Origin: an uncultured Oscillospiraceae bacterium
GTDB lineage: Bacteria; Bacillota_A; Clostridia; Oscillospirales; Oscillospiraceae
Reading direction: 5' to 3'
DNA: 26,112 nt
Assembly: GCA_947631675.1 (NCBI GenBank)
Contig: CANRMG010000004.1
Coordinates: forward strand, 1 to 26,112
The position numbers and the translations under genes are program-made. The notes under the pieces were generated by a model. The model was not told where the DNA came from and searched no databases. It saw nothing but the letters and a program-made list of their open reading frames with translations. This document shows positions 7,090-13,626 of the stretch, piece by piece (positions within the stretch are counted from its first letter, which is position 1; every line of letters begins with the position of its first letter).

Positions 7090-8931
7090 ATGACCCGGAA
7101 GGAGAAAAAGGCCCTGACACGCATCCTGGCGGCCGGGGCGCTGCTCATCGCGGTGAGCATATGGAAGCCCCAGGGCCACGTGGCCCTGGCGGCGTATCTC
7201 GTGCCCTACGCCGTGGTAGGCTGGGACGTGCTGTGGAAAGCGGTGCGGAACATCGCCCACGGGCAGGTGTTCGACGAGAACTTCCTCATGGCCCTGGCCA
7301 CCGTGGGGGCCCTGGCCCTGGGGGAGTATTCCGAGGCCGTAGGCGTCATGCTCTTTTACCAGGTGGGTGAGCTGTTCCAGACCCACGCCGTGGGCCAGAG
7401 CCGCAAGTCCATCGCCGCCCTCATGGACATCCGCCCGGACACCGCCTGCGTAGAGCGGGATGGGGCGTTCGTGGAGGCGGACCCGGAGGAGGTGGCCGTG
7501 GGCGACGTCATCCAGGTGAAGCCCGGCGAGAAGGTGCCCCTGGACGGGGTGGTGCTCACCGGCACGTCCACCCTGGACACCGCCGCCCTCACCGGCGAGA
7601 GCGTGCCCCGGCGCATAGCCGAGGGGGACGAGATCGTCTCCGGGTGCGTGAACCTGACCGGCGTGCTCACCGTGCGGGTCACCAAGCCCTTCGGGGAGAG
7701 CACCGTGGCGAAGATTTTGGAGCTGGTGGAGAACGCCGCCAGCAAGAAGGCCCAGGCGGAGAACTTCATCACCCGCTTCGCCCGGGTATACACCCCCGCC
7801 GTGGTCATCGCTGCGGTGGCCCTGGCGGTCATCCCGCCGCTCTTCGTAGGCGGGTGGGCCACCTGGGTCCACCGGGCGCTCATCTTCCTGGTCATAAGCT
7901 GCCCCTGCGCGCTGGTCATCTCCATCCCCCTGGCCTTCTTCGGGGGCATCGGCGGGGCGTCCCGCCGGGGCATCCTGGTGAAGGGGGGCAACTATCTGGA
8001 AAAGCTGGCCCAGGTGAAGGTGGCCGTGTTCGACAAGACCGGCACCCTCACCAAGGGCGAGTTCGAGGTGGCCGCCGTCCATCCGGCGGCAGGCGTGACG
8101 GAGGCGGCGCTGCTGGAATCCGCCGCCCTCGCGGAGCAGTACTCCACCCACCCCATCGCCCAGTCCCTCCTGCGGGCCTATGGCAAGGCACCCGACCCGG
8201 CCCGGGCTGCAGACGTGTCCGAGGTCGCCGGCCAGGGCGTCACCGCCCTGGTGGACGGGGAAAAGGTGGCCGCCGGTAACCGGCGGCTCATGCAGGCCCA
8301 GGGCCTGGATACCCCCGAGGACGGCTGCGCCGGTACGGTGGTGCACGTGGCCCGGGCGGGGCAGTATATGGGCCATATCCTCATCGCCGACGGGGTGAAG
8401 GAGACCACCCCCGCCGCCATCCGGGAGCTGAAAGAGCGGGGCATCCGCACCGTCATGCTCACCGGCGACGCCCAGTCTGTGGGCGACGCGGTGGGCGCGG
8501 AACTTGGCCTGGATGAGGTCCACGGCGGGCTCCTGCCCGGGGACAAGGTGGACCGGCTGGAGGCTATTTTGGCCCAGAAAGACCCCAAGAGCGCCTTGGC
8601 CTATGTGGGCGACGGGGTGAACGACGCACCGGTGCTGAGCCGGGCGGACGTGGGCGTGGCCATGGGGGCCATGGGCTCCGACGCGGCCTTGGAGGCGGCG
8701 GACGTGGTGCTCATGGACGACGACCTGACCAAGCTGGTCCAGGCCATGGACGTGGCCCGCAAGTGCAGCCGCATCGTGAAGGAGAACATCGTCTTCGCCC
8801 TGGGGGTAAAGGGACTGTTCCTCATCCTGGGCGCCTTCGGCCTGGCCTCCATGTGGGAGGCGGTGTTCGCCGACGTGGGCGTGGCCGTCATCGCCATCAT
8901 CAACTCGGGTAGGGTGTTACGGACGAAGTAA
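7090..8931 (+). CDS. cadA: Heavy-metal-exporting P1B-type ATPase (CadA/ZntA-like)
   Basis: A 613-residue inner-membrane pump that exports Cd/Zn/Pb-type ions at the cost of ATP. Visible landmarks are the actuator TGES (about 167), the transmembrane metal motif SCPCALVIS (about 267-275), the phosphorylation site DKTGTLTKG (about 315), the STHPIAQSLL HP motif, and the hinge GDGVNDAPVL (about 507). SPC-type metal residues with a C-terminal VIAIINSGRVLR segment fit the Zn/Cd/Pb subgroup rather than copper pumps. The N-terminal HMA domain is absent; the preceding gene encodes one separately. A purine-rich GAGGGGG precedes ATG 7090. It is followed by a strong hairpin terminator. The precise ion is inferred from the CadC-like regulator. 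Confidence 0.92.
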   Translation: MTRKEKKALTRILAAGALLIAVSIWKPQGHVALAAYLVPYAVVGWDVLWKAVRNIAHGQVFDENFLMALATVGALALGEYSEAVGVMLFYQVGELFQTHAVGQSRKSIAALMDIRPDTACVERDGAFVEADPEEVAVGDVIQVKPGEKVPLDGVVLTGTSTLDTAALTGESVPRRIAEGDEIVSGCVNLTGVLTVRVTKPFGESTVAKILELVENAASKKAQAENFITRFARVYTPAVVIAAVALAVIPPLFVGGWATWVHRALIFLVISCPCALVISIPLAFFGGIGGASRRGILVKGGNYLEKLAQVKVAVFDKTGTLTKGEFEVAAVHPAAGVTEAALLESAALAEQYSTHPIAQSLLRAYGKAPDPARAADVSEVAGQGVTALVDGEKVAAGNRRLMQAQGLDTPEDGCAGTVVHVARAGQYMGHILIADGVKETTPAAIRELKERGIRTVMLTGDAQSVGDAVGAELGLDEVHGGLLPGDKVDRLEAILAQKDPKSALAYVGDGVNDAPVLSRADVGVAMGAMGSDAALEAADVVLMDDDLTKLVQAMDVARKCSRIVKENIVFALGVKGLFLILGAFGLASMWEAVFADVGVAVIAIINSGRVLRTK

Positions 8932-8941
8932 AGGAACCAAT

Positions 8942-8976
8942 AAAAAACGCACGGTGCAAAACTGCACCGTGCGTTT
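8942..8976. terminator. Bidirectional terminator between the metal operon and the toxin-antitoxin pair
   Basis: A 14-bp stem (8945-8958 with 8963-8976, core CGCACGGTGCA) with a four-base loop. T-rich sequence follows on the plus strand, and six T follow on the minus strand. It serves the ATPase gene and the converging antitoxin gene. Confidence 0.8.
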
Positions 8977-8986
8977 GATTTGCTCC

Positions 8987-9241
8987 TTATCGCGCCAGTT
9001 TATAGAGCATGTACTGGTTGAGGCTCACGCCCTCGGCGGCAGCAGCCTCTTTCAGTGATTTGTGGAGGCTCCTGGGTATGCGGAGGACCAGCTTTCCGCT
9101 GTACTCCTCCAGGTCTTCCAATGGGATGGTGGTGCCATCGTTGACGGCCGCGGCTTCGGCCAACATGGCCTGGTCTATCTCGTCCGGCTCTTCCACAGGG
9201 AGCGCGTTCAGTTTCTTCTCAAATTCAGCAGCATCCATCAT
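8987..9241 (-). CDS. Ribbon-helix-helix antitoxin (HicB-C-terminal-like)
   Basis: An 84-residue protein. The acidic N-terminal half is typical of the toxin-wrapping part of antitoxins. The C-terminal half (about 48-84: GKLVLRIPRSLHKSLKEAAA, then a VSLNQYM helix) is a ribbon-helix-helix DNA-binding domain of the HicB/Arc type. It should neutralise the upstream toxin and repress the shared promoter. Its ATG overlaps the toxin stop by four bases (ATGA, 9241-9238), implying coupled translation; a second in-frame ATG follows immediately. The toxin-first gene order is the less common layout for RelE-type pairs. Confidence 0.75.
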   Translation of the reverse strand: MMDAAEFEKKLNALPVEEPDEIDQAMLAEAAAVNDGTTIPLEDLEEYSGKLVLRIPRSLHKSLKEAAAAEGVSLNQYMLYKLAR

Positions 9242-9492
9242 TTGAACCTCCTGTACTTGATGTTTGTGCGGGTGTCTATCGTCTCCACAATGATGATCTG
9301 CCCGCCGCTGTAGGAAAATATGATTCGATAATGGTCTATTTTACACCGAAACATGTTTTTGGTGCCGCTCAGCTTCACGATATTGCCTTCCAGGCGTGTA
9401 ATGCCATCGAGTGCCTTCTCCAGCTTCTTCCGCGTCGCCGCGTCCGCCGACGCCAGATACTTTTGCGGCTGTTTCTCCAGTCTGATCTCCAT
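9238..9492 (-). CDS. RelE/ParE-superfamily toxin
   Basis: An 84-residue basic protein with the RelE/ParE fold signature: an N-terminal helix pair (KYLASADAATRKKLEKALDG), then LSGTKNMFRCKIDHYRIIFS and a C-terminal beta-strand IIIVETIDTRTNIKYRR. In this superfamily RelE-like members cut mRNA on the ribosome and ParE-like members poison gyrase; the sequence alone does not decide. The start at 9492 is set by AGGAGG seven bases upstream. A longer upstream open frame lacks this signal. It is the first gene of a two-gene operon with its own promoter and palindromic operator. The partner overlaps by four bases. Confidence 0.78.
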   Translation of the reverse strand: MEIRLEKQPQKYLASADAATRKKLEKALDGITRLEGNIVKLSGTKNMFRCKIDHYRIIFSYSGGQIIIVETIDTRTNIKYRRFK

Positions 9493-9511
9493 GGCCGGTC
9501 CTCCTGATGTC

Positions 9512-9540
9512 ATGGTATCACATATGATACTATATGTCAA
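9512..9540 (-). promoter_or_regulatory. Promoter and palindromic operator of the toxin-antitoxin operon
   Basis: Minus strand TTGACA (9540-9535), 17 bases, TACCAT (9517-9512). Between and over them lies the palindrome GTATCA-TATG-TGATAC (9515-9530), a likely RHH antitoxin site. Confidence 0.7.
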
Positions 9541-9551
9541 GCTTCGGTAAA

Positions 9552-10373
9552 CTATTCCTTCTCCTTTGGCCATTTTTCGATCTGCGTATTGAGCCAGGCG
9601 CCCAGGAACATCAGGTACAGGGACGCGTACATCCAGAACAGGGAGATGATGACGACGGCGAGGCCGCCGTAGATGCTGTAAAAGCCGAAGCTGGACACCG
9701 CCCAGGAGTAGATGCGGGAGAAAATGAGCCAGGTCGCCGCCGCGAAGGCCGCGCCGGGCAGCTGCTTCGTATAGCGCAGCTCCTTTTGGGGCACGTGGGT
9801 GAAAAGCAGCGCGTTCAGCGCCGTGACGATGAGGAAGAACACGATCTCCCGGCCCCGGATGAGGAAGGCCCACAGGCCCGCCCACCTGGAGATGAGCCCG
9901 ATGGAGTCCAGGAGCTTCTCTCCGATGAACAGCAGCACCATATTGCCCATGATGATGACCACCAGCACGGCGGTGTACAGCGCCCCCATGGCCCGCCGGC
10001 GCAGGAAGCTGCCGTGGGTCCTGCCGTCGTATATCTGCTCGATGGTCCGCATGATGAGGCTGAACACCTTCCCTGCGGTCCAAAGCTCCACCACAAGGCC
10101 GATGCCGATGGCGGCCGTGGACCCGGCGTACACCCCGTCCACCAGCCGGCCGATGAGCTCCCGGAAGGGCTCGGGCGCATAGCCCAGCAGTGCGTCCATC
10201 AGCTGTTCCTCGGAAAAGGGCATGTAGGGCAGCAGGCCCAGCAATATCACCAGCAGCGGGCCCAGGGCGAAGAACAGATAATAGGCCCCGCTGGTGGCAT
10301 ACAGCCATATATTGGCCCGGCCGAATTCCCCGGCGGCCTGGCGGAGCTTTTGGATGGTGGGGCTGTCCTTCAT
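9552..10373 (-). CDS. YihY/BrkB-family polytopic membrane protein
   Basis: A 273-residue protein with six or so hydrophobic spans, for example GAYYLFFALGPLLVILLGLL near the N-terminus and LAVVIISLFWMYASLYLMFL near the C-terminus. The family hallmarks are the early ALGPLLVILL segment, the GSFLRRRAMGAL loop and the late FGFYSIYGGLAVVIISLFW block. YihY proteins are widespread inner-membrane proteins of unclear function, and the old name ribonuclease BN is not supported. The start at ATG 10373 has only a weak purine-rich site. A short 84-base gap holding a terminator separates it from the Fur-family gene, so read-through or an unseen promoter must drive it. Confidence 0.85.
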   Translation of the reverse strand: MKDSPTIQKLRQAAGEFGRANIWLYATSGAYYLFFALGPLLVILLGLLPYMPFSEEQLMDALLGYAPEPFRELIGRLVDGVYAGSTAAIGIGLVVELWTAGKVFSLIMRTIEQIYDGRTHGSFLRRRAMGALYTAVLVVIIMGNMVLLFIGEKLLDSIGLISRWAGLWAFLIRGREIVFFLIVTALNALLFTHVPQKELRYTKQLPGAAFAAATWLIFSRIYSWAVSSFGFYSIYGGLAVVIISLFWMYASLYLMFLGAWLNTQIEKWPKEKE

Positions 10374-10399
10374 GGGCGTTCTCGCTTTCGTCGTGGTCG

Positions 10400-10424
10400 A
10401 AAAAGGCCGCCCTGCGGGGGCGGC
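10400..10424 (-). terminator. Rho-independent terminator after the Fur-family gene
   Basis: A 7-bp GC stem (10406-10412 with 10418-10424, GCCGCCC/GGGCGGC) followed on the minus strand by CTTTTTC, located 34 bases past the stop codon. Confidence 0.7.
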
Positions 10425-10457
10425 TGTTTGTCTATACTATGCACCGTTCGGAGCGGG

Positions 10458-10826
10458 TTATGACTTGCCCCGGCAGGCCGGGCAGACGTGGTACAGCTTC
10501 AGGTCGTAGCCAGTGATGTCCTCCCCCAGCTCCAATGCAAAGGGCCGCAGAAGGCCGTCGGGCATGATGAGGTCCTCCACCTTTCCGCACCTTTCGCAGA
10601 CCAGGTGGGGGTGGGGCCGCCGTTCCCGGTCATAGCGGGCGGGGGCGTCGGGCATCTCCAGCTTCCGTATCTGCCCCTCCTGGACCAGAAGGCCCAGGTT
10701 CCGGTACACGGTGCCCCGGGCCAGGGAGGGCATCTGCGCCCGGGCCAGGTCGTATATCTCCTCCGCCGTCCGGTGCTCCGGCGCGGCCATGATGAGGTCG
10801 TAAATGAGCTGTCGCTGCCGGGTCAT
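10458..10826 (-). CDS. Fur/PerR-family metal-dependent repressor
   Basis: A 122-residue protein. The N-terminal winged helix runs TRQRQLIYDLIMAAPEHRTA to SLARGTVYRNLGLLVQEGQI. The C-terminal dimer domain begins HPHLVCERCGKVEDL, and CPAC at the end supplies the second half of a structural zinc site with CERC. The family senses Fe, Mn, Zn or peroxide and represses uptake or stress genes. Its length is slightly below average. AAGGCGG lies before ATG 10826. A 7-1-7-type box directly downstream of its own minus-10 predicts autoregulation. PerR and Fur cannot be separated with confidence; the short N-terminus and two CxxC pairs fit PerR-like members. Confidence 0.85.
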   Translation of the reverse strand: MTRQRQLIYDLIMAAPEHRTAEEIYDLARAQMPSLARGTVYRNLGLLVQEGQIRKLEMPDAPARYDRERRPHPHLVCERCGKVEDLIMPDGLLRPFALELGEDITGYDLKLYHVCPACRGKS

Positions 10827-10840
10827 GGTTTCACCGCCTT

Positions 10841-10889
10841 TTAGGATTGATTCCTAATTAATTATACCCGTCCCGGGCGGCGTTGTCAA
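10841..10889 (-). promoter_or_regulatory. Promoter and Fur/PerR-type box of the Fur-family gene
   Basis: Minus strand TTGACA (10889-10884), 17 bases, a perfect TATAAT (10866-10861). The near-palindrome TTAGGAATCAATCCTAA (10857-10841, 7 of 8 arm positions around a central base) follows over the likely start site. Confidence 0.75.
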
Positions 10890-10893
10890 CGGG

Positions 10894-11562
10894 TCATATC
10901 GTCGTCAGATACTCATAGAGCGGCACCAGGGTCTCGTAAATGTCCAGCACCTGGTCCAGCAGCTCCTTTCCCGGCGGGTCCGGCTCGAACCATACGGTCG
11001 TGCCCAGCTCCACCGAGCGGGCGTTGTACCAGTCATAGAGCAGGAGCCCCGGGTCCCCTTTGGGCTTTTTGTAGACCTCCCCGTAGCGGTGCAGCTCCGG
11101 GTGCTTATCGAGAGCCTTTACAATGGGCGTCAGCCGCTGGGGGGCCAGGTCGATGCTCTTCCGCCAGCGCTCCAGCAGGTCCCCCTTCATGTTCCAGCAG
11201 CCCATGCCCGCCTCCCAGCTCTTGGCGTCGATGCCGAACCAGAACTGGGGCAGGGGGGTGTATATCTCCTCGGACAGCCCCAGGGAGAACCACATATGCT
11301 CCTTGAAGGGCCCCCGGCCGAAGAGCCGCCGGGCGTCTCGCCATATGCGGGAGACGTGCAGCGCCGGGGCAAGACCCGGATGACGCTCTTCCATGGCCGC
11401 CTTCACATCCTCCGCCAGGGCGTGGATGGGGATATTCAGGCATCGCTCGAAGTCCTCCCGGTGGGCGTTGAACCAGGGCCGCTCGTTATTGAAGGACAGG
11501 CCCCACAGAAAGTCGGGCAGGTCCTTGGGGAACCCCTCGAAAGGGGGGATGTTCTTGGGCAT
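10894..11562 (-). CDS. DUF2461 family protein
   Basis: A 222-residue soluble protein matching the DUF2461 pattern: an N-terminal FLWGLSFNNERPWFNAHRED, then SRIWRDARRLFGRGPFKEHM and a central PQFWFGIDAKSWEAGMGCW. No catalytic role is established for the family, and none is proposed. The start at 11562 is set by GGAGG, eight bases upstream. It has its own promoter and follows a terminator, so it is probably transcribed alone; no terminator of its own was found before the Fur-family gene. Confidence 0.8.
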   Translation of the reverse strand: MPKNIPPFEGFPKDLPDFLWGLSFNNERPWFNAHREDFERCLNIPIHALAEDVKAAMEERHPGLAPALHVSRIWRDARRLFGRGPFKEHMWFSLGLSEEIYTPLPQFWFGIDAKSWEAGMGCWNMKGDLLERWRKSIDLAPQRLTPIVKALDKHPELHRYGEVYKKPKGDPGLLLYDWYNARSVELGTTVWFEPDPPGKELLDQVLDIYETLVPLYEYLTTI

Positions 11563-11581
11563 GGCCGTTCACCTCCCCGGC

Positions 11582-11611
11582 ATGATAGCACATTTCCCCG
11601 CCGGAAAACAA
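11582..11611 (-). promoter_or_regulatory. Sigma-A-type promoter of the DUF2461 gene
   Basis: Minus strand TTGTTT (11611-11606), an 18-base spacer and TATCAT (11587-11582), about 20 bases upstream of the ATG. Confidence 0.5.
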
Positions 11612-11622
11612 GCCTTGGGCAT

Positions 11623-11663
11623 GAAAGACAAAGACAAAGCCGGCCACCCGAGGGTGGCCGGCT
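11623..11663 (-). terminator. Probable terminator of the sigma/DUF4179 operon
   Basis: A 12-bp stem (11638-11649 with 11652-11663, GCCGGCCACCC arms) followed on the minus strand by TTTGTCTTTGTCTTT. It lies about 190 bases past the DUF4179 stop codon. The rest of 11664-11853 is AT-rich with a TTTGTAA repeat and a small palindrome (about 11818-11833), and otherwise empty apart from the tiny frame at 11691. Confidence 0.55.
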
Positions 11664-11690
11664 CTGCAACAAAGAAGAGAGGAGTGAAAA

Positions 11691-11777
11691 ATGAAAAATG
11701 TCGGTGTGGTCTTGCTCATGCTCATGGTGCCGGTCTCGGGGGCGTCGGCTCGCTCCCTTGACCTTGTGACTGTATGA
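11691..11777 (+). CDS. Possible 28-residue hydrophobic peptide
   Basis: A short frame with a good site (AGAGGAG, seven bases before the ATG) starts MKNVGVVLLMLMVPVSGASA and ends eight residues later at TGA. It looks like a signal peptide or one membrane segment. No promoter is seen on this strand, and the only evidence is the ribosome binding site and hydrophobicity, so it may be chance. It lies opposite the 3' untranslated region of the sigma-factor operon. Confidence 0.22.
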   Translation: MKNVGVVLLMLMVPVSGASARSLDLVTV

Positions 11778-11853
11778 TACCGCACTCCTCCCGGGAAGTG
11801 GTGAATAAATTTGTAATGATTTGTAAACAAATGATGAATGGATTTTTAACGGC

Positions 11854-12984
11854 TCAGGCACCGGGCACCGTCAGCTCATGGCCCTGGAAGGTGACCGCCG
11901 TCACCTCGTCCAGGTCGATGGGCGCGCCGAACTCATAGCGGGTCACATGGGCCTGCTGCGCCTCCTCCCGGCCGCCGCCGGAAGCCACGATCTCCGCCCT
12001 GCCGCTGCCGCCGGCCAGTTCGATATCCAGGTCCCAGCCGATGTCGGGGCCGCTCTCCGGGCCCTCGCCCTGGGCATATTCGCCCTCATACACATAGGTG
12101 CACACGGCGCCCATGGAGCTGAGCTTCAGGCTGGTGACGGTCACGTCCACGTCCTCATATTTTACTTCCAGGCCGTCGGCGCTGTCGATCATGGTCCCCG
12201 GCTCCAGGGTCGACCTGTCGAAGGGCTCGCCGTTCAGATACTCGTGGGCGAACCGGGCTTTGGCGGTGAAGGGCTCCGTTACCAGTTCCATCACCCCGTC
12301 CTCGCCGGGGGTCACGGTGAACGCAAAGACCCAGGGGCCCTCGATATAGGTCTCCTCGCCGTCATATCCATTTGTCAGGCAGTCCACCGTCAGCGTCAGG
12401 GGATAGGAAAAGTCGATGTCCCGGTCCAGGTATTGGGAGTTGACGGACGTCTCCATGATCTGGGAGAGCGTCTCGTCCGTCCGATCGAATTGGTTCATCC
12501 CGCCGCCGGTGAACAGGTCCTCCGGCGCCGCCGGGTCGGCGCTGGTGAGCTGGCCGCGCAGTATGGTGTTCACGACCTTTGTCTCCTCATCCTCGGGCTG
12601 GGCGGTCAGGTTCATGAACACGCGCTCCCCGTCGGTCATGGCCGAGTCCAGCGTCACGGTCCAGCCGCCGGCGGTGACGGACTGGCCCACGCCCACGGCG
12701 GCCCGGTCGATGTACCCGATCTGCCCCTCGGTGAGCTCTGTCTGGCTCGCGGCGGCGAACCAGCGCTTGAACCACTCCGCCCCGTCCAGGGCGGCGTAGG
12801 CCGTCGCCCCCAGGGCCAGCAGCAGCGCCGCGGCCAGAGCCAATGTGACGATGCGTTTCGTGTATTTATTCGTTCTCATATCCTGCTCCTTTCTCATAGA
12901 CGCCTTCACCCGCCGCAGCAGGGCCGGGTCCAACGCCTCCGGGGCCAGGGCCCGGCGGAGCAGCGCTTCGGTATCAGTTTTCAT
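11854..12984 (-). CDS. DUF4179-type membrane protein, putative anti-sigma factor
   Basis: A 376-residue protein. The cytoplasmic N-terminal part (about 1-43) contains basic KASMRKEQDMRTNKYTKR. A single membrane segment follows (about 44-66: IVTLALAAALLLALGATAYA), then a large outer domain. DUF4179 proteins are routinely encoded directly after ECF sigma genes in Firmicutes and are thought to hold the sigma factor at the membrane. Here the gene overlaps the sigma gene by 11 bases, which implies coupled expression. The outer domain may sense an envelope signal; nothing in the sequence shows which. No zinc-binding HxxxCxxC motif is present, so it is not a ZAS-type anti-sigma factor. Confidence 0.75.
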   Translation of the reverse strand: MKTDTEALLRRALAPEALDPALLRRVKASMRKEQDMRTNKYTKRIVTLALAAALLLALGATAYAALDGAEWFKRWFAAASQTELTEGQIGYIDRAAVGVGQSVTAGGWTVTLDSAMTDGERVFMNLTAQPEDEETKVVNTILRGQLTSADPAAPEDLFTGGGMNQFDRTDETLSQIMETSVNSQYLDRDIDFSYPLTLTVDCLTNGYDGEETYIEGPWVFAFTVTPGEDGVMELVTEPFTAKARFAHEYLNGEPFDRSTLEPGTMIDSADGLEVKYEDVDVTVTSLKLSSMGAVCTYVYEGEYAQGEGPESGPDIGWDLDIELAGGSGRAEIVASGGGREEAQQAHVTRYEFGAPIDLDEVTAVTFQGHELTVPGA

Positions 12985-13489
12985 CCTCGGCCAGTCCTTT
13001 CTCCACCAGGGCCCGGGCCGTATGGAGGCGGCGCTTCACCGTCCCCGCCGGCAGCGAGAGCGTCCGGGCAATGTCGTTCACTTTCATATCCATGGAATAG
13101 TACAGCACCAGGGGCAGGCGGTATTTTTCCGGCAGGGCGGCCACTGCCTGCCGCACCCGCCGCTCCTCCTCCCGGGCCAGCAGGCTGGCCTCCGGGTCGT
13201 CCCCGCCGGGGACGTCCAGGTCCTCCAGGGGCCCCTCCGGGGCGATGCGGGCCCGGCGGGCGGCCTTCCGCTTTCGGCTGCGCCACAGGCTCAGGGCGGT
13301 GGAGAAGAGGTATCCCTTCGGGTCCGCCAGGAGCTTTCCCGGTCTCTCCAGAGCCTTTAAAAAGGTATCCTGAAACAGGTCCTCGGCGTCCTCTTTCGAG
13401 AAGGCCAGGCTCCGGCAGAACCGGTACAGCATGGGGCCGTAGGTATCCGCCAGAGCGTCCGTATCCACTTTCGCGCGCAAGTCGTCCAC
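12974..13489 (-). CDS. ECF-type RNA polymerase sigma factor
   Basis: A 171-residue two-domain sigma-70-family factor. Region 2 is YGPMLYRFCRSLAFSKEDAE followed by DLFQDTFLKAL, and region 4 is LPEKYRLPLVLYYSMDMKVN followed by DIARTLSLPAGTVKRRLHTA. Region 1 and region 3 are absent, as in ECF factors. It would direct RNA polymerase to an envelope- or stress-type regulon. The start is GTG 13489, with GAGGAG six bases upstream. The next gene overlaps it and encodes the likely membrane anti-sigma partner. A candidate ECF-type promoter (GAACC and CGATA) lies upstream, suggesting self-activation. Confidence 0.88.
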   Translation of the reverse strand: MDDLRAKVDTDALADTYGPMLYRFCRSLAFSKEDAEDLFQDTFLKALERPGKLLADPKGYLFSTALSLWRSRKRKAARRARIAPEGPLEDLDVPGGDDPEASLLAREEERRVRQAVAALPEKYRLPLVLYYSMDMKVNDIARTLSLPAGTVKRRLHTARALVEKGLAEDEN

Positions 13490-13521
13490 GGATGTCTCCT
13501 CTCCTGGTGTGTACGCCTGTA

Positions 13522-13547
13522 TATCGCCGCGGGGGCCCGAATGGTTC
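13522..13547 (-). promoter_or_regulatory. Candidate ECF-type autoregulated promoter
   Basis: Minus strand GAACC (13547-13543), 16 bases, CGATA (13526-13522), about 33 bases before the GTG start. AAC-type minus-35 and CG-type minus-10 elements are the usual ECF pattern. No convincing sigma-A promoter is seen on this strand. Confidence 0.4.
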
Positions 13548-13553
13548 GCTCAG

Positions 13554-13582
13554 TTGACGAAAATTTTTTCTTATGGTATAAT
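13554..13582 (+). promoter_or_regulatory. Sigma-A promoter of the CNNM/CBS gene pair
   Basis: TTGACG (13554-13559), a 17-base AT-rich spacer and a perfect TATAAT (13577-13582) set in the small palindrome GGTATAATACC. Confidence 0.8.
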
Positions 13583-13626
13583 ACCAAATCGATTTAATGT
13601 TGGAAAGCAAGAGGTGGTTTTTCCCG

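Noticed and set aside
9493..10308. Long fused frame running from inside the yihY gene into the toxin
   Set aside because: The upstream part is a shadow of yihY on the same strand; the ribosome site, promoter and operator fix the toxin start at 9492.
13597..13626. Upstream ATG 13597 as start of the first CNNM gene
   Set aside because: It has no ribosome site, and it precedes the good GAGGTGG at 13611-13617 that fits ATG 13627.
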